From: Streblospio benedicti
Lineage: Eukaryota; Annelida; Polychaeta; Spionida; Spionidae
DNA length: 64,000 bases
Assembly (NCBI GenBank): GCA_019095985.1
Contig: CM032669.1
Span: 60,140,127-60,204,126 of the forward strand
Direction of reading: 5' to 3'
Part shown: one piece after another, positions 1 through 12,300 of the stretch
Numbering within the stretch: position 1 is the first letter of the stretch
Layout: each line of letters begins with the position of its first letter
Notes under the pieces: generated by a model
What the model was told of the DNA's origin: nothing
Database searches by the model: none
What the model saw: only the letters and a program-made list of their open reading frames with translations
Position numbers and translations under genes: made by a program

Positions 1-150
1 CTATAAAAAGTAGCCGGCCCTGTCAGAAAGTGTACGGCCCTTCATTATGTTCATATTTAGAACTCCCAAAAAGTGGACTATTCAAACCAGCCGGCCCAGG
101 CCAAAATCAGCCGGCACCGGGCCGCCAGGTAGGCTCTATTTCATATCCTG
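1..150. repeat. 3' part of a hAT-type MITE
   Basis: This is nearly the same sequence as the complete copy at 8363-8580: the same GGCCGG-rich interior and the same end, TTTCATATCCTG. The 5' end is cut by the window edge. It lies just upstream of the first visible ACSM exon. Confidence 0.75.
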
Positions 151-202
151 CTCAGACTTCTGGCTAATTGGGCTACTTCCCAACTTTTGTCCCCGTCCCC
201 AG

Positions 203-321
203 GCGCGGTGCTGATCCCGGGGACGCCCCAGCTGACACGGCGCGACATCGAGACGCGCATCCAGCAGTCCGGCGCCACCTGTCTCATCGTCACAGATGGC
301 ATGATCGAGAAAGTAGAGTCC
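203..321 (+). CDS. ACSM exon: A-V-L-I-P-G-T segment
   Basis: Acceptor CCCCAG, donor GTAAGT. Two bases complete a Gly codon from a preceding exon outside the window, then 39 codons run from [10 protein letters not shown] to DGMIEKVES. The matching ACSM segment is the conserved IPGTxQLT region of the large domain. Confidence 0.88.
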
Positions 322-3300
322 GTAAGTCGCTGCTTCTTCTTCTTATGTATGACTTGCACCTTCATTCTTGAAGATTATGCAAGTAGATGCCCACGTGATG
401 TTGGTACATGTGCCTCCAGAGGCAGGTTAGGTAACCAACTCAGCCTCGAGTCCGTGGGTTGCATCATCAAATATACAATTTTATACTTTAAACCACCCTA
501 AATATTCACAAGAGAAACTTGTTTACATTCACCCATACTTAGGGCTTCTTCAGACTTGTCAATATAACCAAGTCGAGTCCGTAAGTGGCATTTATAATGC
601 GATATAGAAATGTTTAACACATTTGAACTATTGAAAATAGCAAAACAACATTTGTTCTATGCTCTTTTACACAATTTAGCTGTATAATTCTGCTTAGTGT
701 TGGATATACATCAATATGATGGAAAAATTCAAGTCTGTAAGTGGCTTCATCAAATATATACAGTTTTATCCTTTAAACCAACCAGGATATTGACAAGAGG
801 AACTTGTAAGCTTCCTTCCATACTTAGGGCTTCTGTTCATCAGACTTGTGATCAATATAACCGAACATCATTGTGTGAATAAATATCTCTTGTGAATATA
901 CTTGGTTTTAGGTAATAAACTGTATGTTTGGGTATCATAGGATACAGCAGGATAGACGAGTCTACACTATAATATCACAAGTGTAATCTTCATAACACAT
1001 TTCAACTATTGAAAATAGCATAACAACATTGTATGCTCTTTTACACAATTTAGTAGGATATTTTTCAGGGCCACGAATAGGAGAAAAATGATACTTGTCC
1101 ATAGGACGGGTATCCTAAAAAATATGCCCATCCTAACTAAGATTTACACGTCCAAAACAACACACTCCATGTAAATTCAATTGAAACTGATGTCTGGGGC
1201 GACTGAGAAAACTCGTCCATAGGACAAATAACCCCCAAATTTTTACCCGTCCCGACAACACAGATACCCGTCTTGGACGATAGGACGGGTACTTATCCGT
1301 GGCCCTGTTTTTGCTGAGTGTTGGATAAACACCAATGTTTTAAAGTCCAGTTGTCCTATTGCGAAATGCTTTCCAGATTCTAAAAGAATGCCCGTCCGTA
1401 AAATCCAAGATCAGCGTGAACAACCGATACCACAACGACCCCCCACGAGGATGGATGGATTTCACAGGCCTCTACACCATCGCGGAGAAAAACCACAAGG
1501 TAAAAGGCATTATATATATGTGTTTCCCAGTGCTTGCGGATACATTTTCAAACTTTTCTCTCTCTTTCATGTCTTTTAGCAAGCATGATGGTATCATTCT
1601 GGTCTCATAACTTTGGCATCGTGAGTCCCGTCAGGGCCACTTGATATAGTCAAGTTTTGGAAGTTTAGGGTTGTAAAACCTGTCTTCAGCTATATCTATC
1701 GTTGGTAGAATATGCTTGCTAAAAGACGTGAGAGAGAGACAAGTTATTATAGTCTGTCTCTTTATTATTTACACCATGAAAAAAACAGTTTTCAAGAACA
1801 TGTGAACTTGTACCCTGTGAGTCAAAACATACATGATATATGACACTATGCACTTTGACCCCTCTAGAAAATATTACTTAAGTGAGAAACGTCCGTAAGA
1901 TATGTTTGGCATAACACTATGACCCGTAGAGTACAGCACTCTATAAAGTTTACGGAAAATACTCTTAACACTTCAGTATGTTGCAATGTATACAACCATT
2001 TGCGTTATTTTGCCATGGATTTTATTTACCCTTGCCAATTCTGCAACAAATGGTGTTACTTTTATAGAAATCAGTTCTGGTTAAAGGAAGTTATGCAACA
2101 AAAGGTGGGTTTGGATAATTAAAATCTATATTGAAATCTATAGTATAATAGGATTGTTTGTTAAAAGAAATATTAGGTTATGATCGTAGTACCATATTCC
2201 GTCGCTAGGTGATTAGTCTCGATCAACCAGACCCTGTGATGGCTTTAGACCAGGAAATAATTTAATCTTTTGGTCTCTATCAATGCTTTTATATGTAATT
2301 GTGGCTCCAAGTCAGGTTAGGACAATATCACATAGTCTCTGGTGGGATTCGAACCCACGACCATACGGCACCAAATCGCCTAGCAGTTCAGGCTAACTCA
2401 CTAGTCGACTCTGCCACCGGAGCTGCTAGGCCATTTGGTGCCGTATGGTTGTGGGTTTGAATCCCACCAGAGGCTATGTGATATAGTCCTAAAATGTTTG
2501 GAGTCATAAGTCTAATGACTTAATTATATATAATAATATATACCCAAGTCTATTAAATCATGAATAATTTCAAATCTATCAATGTTTGTCTAAAGAATTC
2601 CCACAATTCATTGTAAAAGTCACGTGATTACGTTTTAGTTCAGACTCTACTTGACTGCTGGCAGTACCCAAATTCAATATTATACCTAGAATGGAAAAAA
2701 CAACTGTACATTCTGTGATATGTTTGTGATTTTATGCATAGTTTTATTTATTTACAATTTATTTATGTATATTTTATGTCTTTTCTATGGAATTTAATCC
2801 ACAATAAATGTTTCTATTATAAGCAGTTTTATCAAAGGCAATATGAACATGCGTAAAACTAAGAAAAGACTATGAATAATGAAACGAGAAAATAACATCT
2901 TTTCAGACTACTGCAAGCAAAATTAGACTTTTTAATAGACATTATTTCCCCCCAAAAAACAAAATAAGACATTTTAAGACTTCTTTCAAGGATCAGCTGA
3001 AACCCGGGAACGGTCGAATGACTTTGGTGATCCATTTTCAGTGCGTCAAGACCAAATCTGACGAACCGATGACGATCTTTTTCACAAGCGGCACAACGGG
3101 CCGGCCGAAGATGGCGGAGCACACGCACGCCAGCTACGGTCTCGGACACACCATCACCGGCAAGTAAGTCAGCCGCAAGAGGTTTGTTTTTGTTCCTTTA
3201 TCTTTTTAGTTATCTTTATGTAGACTGTTCTTAGTAGCAGGAATATCCATAGGGTATAGAATTTAAGACAACTACTACTCACTTTACACGTAAAACTTGA

Positions 3301-6300
3301 CCAATGTGACGTCGTCAAGAAGATCCAGAAAGCATCACTTCTGTTGAAGGTCCCGCGATGGCGACCGCAACGTCAAGTTTTGCGTGTAAAGTCAGTAGTA
3401 GTTTTCTTAAATTCTAAACCCTATCTTCTTAGTTCATTGTTAGTTGATCATCATCTTCTTTACATGTTGAGTGGTTCGCCTCTAGAGGTTAACCGAAAAC
3501 TTTGAATTGTAATACTGGATTTATCGTAAATTTCTGGTTGCATGATATTGAAAACGTTTGGAGATATTGAATGTCAATATTGGTTAAAATGTAGAAAGAA
3601 CGAGCTAGATTGATTGATTTCTGAATAATTGCCCATATAAGTCAACGTTGTTCTTGCGACACCTTGTTCTCTGAACACATCTGATCTCAGTTATCTTTTT
3701 AGTTCATCGTCGTCGTCGTCGTCTAGGCGAACCACTCCAGCAGCTTGCCTGCTTTCATGCAGACTGTCAGAACAAATCTTCTTCCATGTGTCTCTATTTT
3801 GGGCAAGCTCTACTCCTTGAAAGTTGTCTTTTCTTATCATTTTTATCCATGCTTGCTCTGGTCTTCCCATTCTATTTCTTTGAGGTTTGATGATTTCTCT
3901 CATTGCTTTTATCGCTGTTGGTTGCAGATGTAAAATAAATCTATTCTCTTTACTGATAGTAGATTTACCATTAATTTTGTTTGTGAATAAACTCATGGTC
4001 AAAAAATATTTTCCAGTCTCTTTATAGTAAATAAAAACACATGGTCTTTACCCATCAAAATGAATTCAAGAAAATGGCCAATCAGTGGAACATGGAATAT
4101 AGGAAGTCATAGTGGAACATGGAACATGGCAATTCCCTCAACTTTCTTTGCACTTTTGTTGCGATTTTTCAGTGTTTTGACCAAAATTTACGTGTCTATT
4201 GACGTTATAAAAAATTGCCGATAAATTGTGTTCAAAATTGCTTTCTTAGGGTTCATTTCATAGTGGAACATGAAACATGAGAAAATTATAGTGGAACATG
4301 GATATAAGGTTCAAAGAATTTGATGGATACCAGTAAAAACCAATACCATGTCATTTTGGCGAGACTTTCGTTGTTTTTGCAACAACTTCTTCGGGCCGAA
4401 TGAAAATCTCAGAGAGTCACATGAACACCATGGTGGCGGCAGTCATGTGACAGCAGAGTCAAGTATACCAGAGGACACCACCAGTGGGGCGAAGGCCAGT
4501 TTTCCGGTTTGCTTGCCATACCTAAGAGGTCTGTCTGAAAAACTCACCCACATTTTTAGACAACACGGAGTGAGCACGTACCAGAAACCGTTCAACACCA
4601 TCAAAGCTCGGTTACCGTCTCCGAAGGACAAGTCACCGGATGGCTCCAAGTGTGGGGTCATCTATCAGGTTCAGTGTCCCCAGTGCCAGTACAGGATCCT
4701 ACATAGGGGAAACTGGTAGAACCTTGGCCACACGCATCAAGGAACACTTGAACCCTAAACGGACCCCAACAGCCATCAGAGAGCACATGAGAGACACAGG
4801 ACACAAAATTAGTGAAAAGGACTTTAAGGTTGTGGCAAGGGAGGATGAAGAGTTCCGCAGGAAAGTGAGGGAGGCCATCGAAATCCGCACGCGCCGACCC
4901 GAGCTGAACCGTGACATCGGCTAGGTCAGGATTAGGTGTAAAAGTGCTACTCCTCAACAGGATGAGTAACACTAAAAAATCTATTGGTCCTTCAAAAATT
5001 GTACTCGTCATCTTTGCACAAAGCTCTGTACTTGAATGGAAAATAACTAGAATTTGTGACTCGTCAAAAGGATGAGTTGTCAAAATTTTTCACTCGTCCT
5101 CCGCAAGGTTTTACTTGTCAATACGAGCGGACGAGTGGCTAATCCTGACCCTCTATCAGGATACGAATATATTAAATAGAATGTTTAAGCAACTCGTCCT
5201 GCTGACGAGTAGCAATTCTGGTCAATGGCAGTCTCTGACACCAGTTACAACGACGTTTTTTCGTTCTGCTGCCGGGCGGCGCTGCAGTCGTCAGGGGTAG
5301 ACTTTCAAAACAGCACCTCAACATTTGTGTTTATTAGTCATTTTGAAGATGATGTTATTGTGCTCTATGTTCATAATCATGTTTTGTGACACACACAGAA
5401 ATGTTTGCATACTTCTCTAGTTTTCATATATGATACTCACATTTTATTTGGAATTGTATATATCGAGCTTTGTCCAGATTTCCAAGTTGTGTTTTTGCCT
5501 CAAGCTCAAGCCATGGCCGATTTTGACAGTCAGTGTGTTTGACAAGATTATCCATAAATGTTGCTTGTCCTTTCTAACTGTATACGATGCATATGTTATC
5601 CTTGATGTATACATGTCTTTCACATATATATTCCATTGATAAAGTCCATATTTTGCTACAATTTTAATGTATAAAATACTCCATTGACATTAGATGTACA
5701 AGTCTATAAGTACTATATTTTTTCAAACGTCGAACGTAATATTGGTACGTAGGCGTTATAAATCTAGCTAAAAGCCTCACTGGCAGGTCAGATAAGTATG
5801 TTGCTTAAATTAAATTATTCTAATTCTGACACGTATTTGAGAAACAATGCTCAGATGCATAGATACTTAAAGACTTTATTATTGATACACGACGTTTTGG
5901 AGGACGAGTGGATATTTGAGGGTTACTCGTCCAGCTGACAAGTAGCACTTTTCAGCCTAATCCTCACCCTCTATTCTATTTTCCCCCCGCAGGTACTGCC
6001 TGGACTTCACCCCGACTGACATTCATTTCAAATGTGTGTTAAAATGTTAAGCATTAGAATTTTTTTATAATGCTTTAATTTTGATCATATAACTGTACTC
6101 AACATAATCAGCAACAAAAATTACCGTAAATGGGACAACCTTAAGTGACCCAGGGATCGTTTCATTCTTACGATTGTTATCCCCCCCCCCAGGTACTGGC
6201 TGGACCTCACCCCCACCGACATCCACTGGAACCTGTCTGACCTGTGGCTAATCCTGACCCCTTTTAAGGAAAAGGAAGGCTTGGTCTGTTTAAGTGACCC

Positions 6301-9300
6301 AGGGATCTGGTTTGTTCTTACGAATGTTATTTCCCCAGGTACCCGCTGGAAGTGGGGTCATTTTCATAGTGGGAACATGAGCAACAAACCTGTTGCCCCG
6401 TGGAATCCTGACCCTGCGTTTTTCTATTGACCCCCCAGAACAGGTACTGGCTGGACCTCACCCCCACCGACATCCACTGGAACCTGTCTGACCTGGGCTG
6501 GGCCAAGTCTGCCCCTGGTAAAAACCTGACAATTTTATATAGTTACAGTAGGACCCACTTTAACCCCACCTGCTGCTATTCTTTGTCCATAATAATACCA
6601 CTTTTCACTGGTCCTGTTACCTTCACCCAAATGAGCCTATGTACAGAGAACCTCAATTAAAACCACCTCTCTCTATTGAGGTACCACTGGGTCCCAAACC
6701 TTCATAAATCTACAAAATGAGCCCTGTATAGAGACCATTTACTGTAAATGTTACTGTATTGGTTCTCCACGGTGGAGGTTGATATTGGCTGCTTCCTATG
6801 ATTCAATCAATGTTATAAGCATTTGATATCATTAAAACATGGTACAACCTGCTCCTATCAATGAGCATCCCTCACCCTTTCAAAGGTGCACATTTTCAAA
6901 CAAAAGAGATTATTACCGTACTGAAAACCTCAGAGGTATTTGATCGAGTGAAGATTAGTGACAGTAGGTACATAATATGGTAAATACCATTCTCTACTGT
7001 TTATTTTGTGGAAACATGACGTTTTGCCGTGGCTTCACCTGGTGTTGTATATGGGTCAGTAGCCCTCAATATCCACCATAGGAACCCAGCCCTAATACTG
7101 AATAACAACAGAGGGAGAGAGGTACCGTATGCACTGCTCCAGCTACTCCAGCCTCGTTCTGACCCATACAGTGCAACATCAGATGAAGCCATCTAGTTAC
7201 CATGGTGAAACGTCATGTTTCCACAAAATGAACAGTAGAGAATGGTATTTACTATGTTATTATTGGAGGTATTTGTTGGTTCCTATGATTCAGGTTCAAT
7301 CAATGTTATTACTATTTGATATCGTCCTTCCCAGTCCTAACAATGAACGCCCCTCACCCTTTCAAAGTGCACATTTTCAAAATGTTTTATTACACTACTG
7401 AAACCTGATAAATAGAGCAAGTGTTCCAGTTATGGGCAGTTTGCGACGTGGTCGTGAGTCTTATGTAATTTTGTTTATAAATAATGAAAATATATGAAAT
7501 ATTTTGCCAGATTATCAAAATATAATCAATTTTCTATCATTTTGCATGACTAGAGCACTAGCTTCATGAAATAAGTTCATGTACTAAAGCTACTATAATT
7601 TCGGATTTTTGTTTTGGTGATCGTTTCCACCTCTTTAGGTTTGACGTTTAAAACATTGCTCCAGTTATGGGCAGGTCACGAGGTGCAGTTGTGACTATTG
7701 TAAAATGTTTTTCCGATTGAAAACGCCACTAAACAGTTACTTATGTTAATGAGCAAATATGTATATTAAAACTTATTGTTTCATTAAGTAAACATATGGC
7801 CAATTAATCTCTCGATTGTTTCCTCTTGCTACGTTCTGTTAACGTATGTGTTCCCGTGGAGATATACGTAATAATCACCCCTACGTTGGATGTGCCCATA
7901 GTTTGAACGCTTACTCTAGGGCGGGTTTGTTTAGGAAGTGGACTGACTGAAAAAAGGCAAAAAAATTAGGGATGTGGGAAAAATGGCCAAAAAAAAAGTG
8001 GTATGTGCAAAAACCCTTTAAAATTTGTAGCATGTTGAAAATACGGCCAAAAAAATTACCGATATCTTGGCCCCTTACACACACCCCCCCCCCACCCACC
8101 CCCCAAAAAAAAAAAAAAGTTGTTAAGTTTATGACATCTGTATGTTTACAATGTGAACTTTATCTCTATCGTTAGGCAGCGTGCAAAAAAAGTATGAATG
8201 TGGGAAATAAGCCCCCCCAAAAGTTGTGAAGAGTTCTGCATCTTTTGTTCAAATGGCATTTTTGACATCTGTATGTGTGCAGGTGTTCTCAGAAACCCGT
8301 AACTCCCTAACTTAAATTTATAGGTTTCTGGTGTTACGCAATTATCCTACTTCTATATACAGCAGGGTATGAAACTCATCAAAATTTGCTTACGGACCAC
8401 CGGGCCGGCAACTATATAAAGTAGCCGGCCCTGGCAAAAAGTGTATGGCCCTTCATTATGTTCATATTTAGAACCTCCAAAAAGTAACCTACCCACGGGG
8501 CCGTGAACTTTAGAAATCAGCCGGCCCGGGCCAAAATCAGCCGGCACTGGGCCGCCGGGTAGGCTCTATTTCATATCCTGATATACAGTGTGTGCATTTT
8601 GTTGAAATTACATGTATGACATCTGTAGTTTTATCTATATGCAGGTGTTATGCAAGTATCCCATCACCACGTTCTGCACGGCACCGACTGTGTATCGCAT
8701 GATGATCCAGGACAAGTCGTTCTCCAAAGTGGCCGCTCAGAAAGCTCTGCGCCACACACTCAGCGCAGGGGAGCCACTGGTACGTGTAGAGCACTGCATT
8801 TTAATGTTTAAACCATCGTAACACAGCTATTAATGAACCCACAATAGTGTTTGATGTGTCAAAATAAAGCTACTTGCTTATATTGTTGCATGATCAACAC
8901 AATTGTTATGATTCATTAAAAGTATATGATCTATGGTGCAATTTGTTATGGCATAACGCATGCACACCCAGTCCGTGCGTGGCGATAATAGGGGATTTGA
9001 ACATGTTTATTTACATTAGATCTTACTAGGTCAATAGGTAAAATCATTCTTTGATTTAAATAAGATTTTATTTGATTGCACAATATACATGAAGACAAGC
9101 AACGAGTAATAAGTACAAAAAATCACCCCCTCACATGCGAATGTTGACAAAATAAGAATTTCAAACTGTAAAATTGAATATAGATATATAATAAAATATG
9201 AAATAAAATAAGAATTTCAAAGTTAATGCAAATTAAAATCAAATTCTTTGAATCATGAATAATGCAACCCAGGATGAAGTGAATATTCATTCTTTGAAAA

Positions 9301-12300
9301 ATCATAAATCTTTGACTAAACATAATTTTTAACTAAACTTTGATATGTACTGTGATATTTTACTCTGCGAAATAAACTGATACAATAGAATGAATATTGC
9401 TGATGTTTGTGCATTTCTAGAACCCAGAAGTGATAGAGAAATGGTACGAGGGAACGGGCCATGTGCTGAGGGAAGGTTACGGCCAATCGGAAACGGTGAG
9501 ATCTTTTGCTTTTACAGGGTCAGGGCTGCCTACTGCCCCTGACCATCAGGGATTGTCCCTGAAAATGTGTTTTTTTACACAGTGTCCCTGGAATCCCTGA
9601 TTTGAATTTCATGTCCCTGAAAATTTTAAAAAGAGTGCAATCATCAAATAAATCTGGATAAGGAAACTTTATCATAAGAGACTTTGTAAACAGACAGTTG
9701 TAGATAAATTGTTATTGTGATATCTTTATTGTGAAAAAGTTGTGAACAAATCAGTGTTATGCTGTATATTATATGATATAAATTGTTAATTGTAAAATAT
9801 ACTAGTTTTTCATTTCTTTTGGTGTCAAGTGCGTTACTGAAATCATTTGTCCCTGAAATGTCCCTTAAAGTGAAAAATGCCCCTGAAAGTAACACCTTAG
9901 GGTAGGCAGCCCTGCAGGGTCAGGATTAGGTGAAAAAGTGCTACTCGTCAGCAGGACGAGTAACTCTCAAATATCTACTCGTCCTGAAAAAAAAATGTAC
10001 TTGTCCTCCTTACACAAACTCTCTACCTGAATGCCAAATTGACCAGAATTGCTACTCGCCAAAAGGACGAGTTGCTAGAACTTTCTGCTCTTCATGAACA
10101 AGTTTTTACTAGTCAATACGAGCGGACGAGTGGCGAATCCTCAGACCCTGTTTCATTGTAAAGGATATCAGGGCTGCCAAGTAGTACAGAATCTACTACA
10201 GATATGTCGGGTATTAATGCAGATTTCCGACCCAAAATACCCAAATACTAATTCTTCCTTCAAAATACAGATTTCCCCTCTTTGTGTATTTTTTCATTAA
10301 TAATTACTTTTTATGAAGTAAAAGTACAGGAACTGCTTATGGACGTGTTATTGTCAGTACCCAATGGTGGAGATGTCGGGGATTGAACCCGAGACCTTTC
10401 ACCATTGTGGTACTGACAATAACACGTCCGTTCAGTTCTCTATTTATTTCACATCTGACCCGTCGTCGCATCCCTTGGCTCTGAGCTAGGCGTCCATTAG
10501 ACTATAGCTCGCAGTGCGGCGGTGACTCATTAGTCCACGAGGGATTGTGAGTCACTGCTGCAATCCCAACATAGATATGTGTGCTTGTGATTGGTGTTAA
10601 AAGCTCTGAATATTGGTTACATTACACCAGAAATACATACATATCAGTTCTGCGCTTATGGATTTCTTTTTACACCCAGTATTTTTGTAGACTGTTTTCC
10701 GTTCCACCACAGAATACCCCTAAAATACTACTTCTGGGCATCCTGAGTACAGAAATGGCTATTGAGGGGTTGGCAGCCCTGGGATATTGAAAACATATCA
10801 TACAATTTTATCTGATTTTCTTCCTATAATATGCAATGAGTAATTGTAGAATAAATCCAATATTTAACTTATTATTCAAAGCTTTCGCTCTTTATACCTG
10901 AAGACCATTATTAAGAAAATGTATTCATAATGCTCCTTGAATAGTGGATTTATTTTAAAATTACTTGTTGCATGATATTGAAATCATTTGGAGATATTGT
11001 CAATATTTGTTAAAATGTCGAAAGAGCAAGCTAGATTGATTGATTTTTGAATTGGAGATATTTGTGTACTGTCATGCTTAGGCCTAGAAAAAATGATTGT
11101 TTGGTTCGGTAACATGATTTTTGAAAAATAGGTTAGTAAGGTAGGTAATTTTATTTTTTTTCTTTATATTTTTTTACCGCAAAAAATTAGGTTAGGTAAG
11201 GGCCACTTCTTTTTTTTTTACTCCACATAGAAAACGAAAGTGACTGTACACACAACATGATGGTAAAATTAAACAAAAATGATGAATTACCAGGGTTCGC
11301 ACGCCCCGGGAAAACCCGGGAATTTGATTTTCAGCAAATATGACCCGGGAATACGCCGGGAATTTGACCATGTCCCGGGAAAGTCTTTGAAAACGAGTAA
11401 ATTGAACAAAAAATAATAAATTCCCGTATCATTTCCTGTGTTTATGTAATGAACTCGATTTGCCAAAGTGATTTATATGCACCGCTTTCGTTTTCTACTG
11501 CACCTCGCAAACGAAGCGCCACCACCTGCACCTACTGATACTATTGTGCAATATGTGGCGAACTCAATTTGAAGCGACTTCCTATAAAAAGGCACATGCA
11601 CCGCCTAGGAGGCGAATTCTGTTAGTTACCGGCGCCATAAATTAGTTATACACCAGTTTCGTTTTCTATTCCACCAGTCGAAGTGGCACCTCCACCGGCA
11701 CTTTGGTGTCAGACCTGGTTTAAGATATTTCTCAGAAATGTTTAACAATTGTTTTAATTATTATGAATTGAGGATGTGTCTGTGTTTTTCGATGATGAAG
11801 GACGGATGCAGGTAAAGTATATAACTTTTTGACAATAAGATGGGTGAAGTTTATGTAGTTTGAATGACAAAAACGTGTGATAATGTGAGCGAAAATGAAA
11901 GCAAATTCTTATGGGCTGGTGTCAGTGAATTAAACATAAACACAGGCCCTTCACGGCACCAGGGCAACCTCAGAAAGAATTGCAGTAAAATTCAGAAAAT
12001 ATAGTATATATGTGTTGACTAGGCGGATGTGTATGAAATTTTCATAGTTGTCGCCGGATGGTCAGAAAATCAAACACATTGTCAATTTAAAAAAGGCATC
12101 TCCAATTTTGTGGGTCTGCAGTATCAGCTTTTTTACTACGGGAAATTGGACAGATTTTGAATCACGTTTAACATGGGTAAATGGGAAAATCGTGTCCGAA
12201 TTTATACCCCCAAAACAGACATAGAAATGTTAATAACTTTGTCAATTTTTGTCGGATTTTGGTGATCTTTTTTTTTAAATGATTCCCATGAGACGTAGAA

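Noticed and set aside
4348-4924. A host gene with a GIY-YIG nuclease domain
   Set aside because: Linker plus GIY-YIG order and the broken frame match Penelope-like elements, and there are no splice sites.
7018-7060. [10 protein letters not shown] reading that faintly resembles the missing ACSM P-W segment
   Set aside because: It lies in one arm of a foldback whose other arm is equally AT-rich and non-coding, the match is a few residues, and splice phases do not fit.
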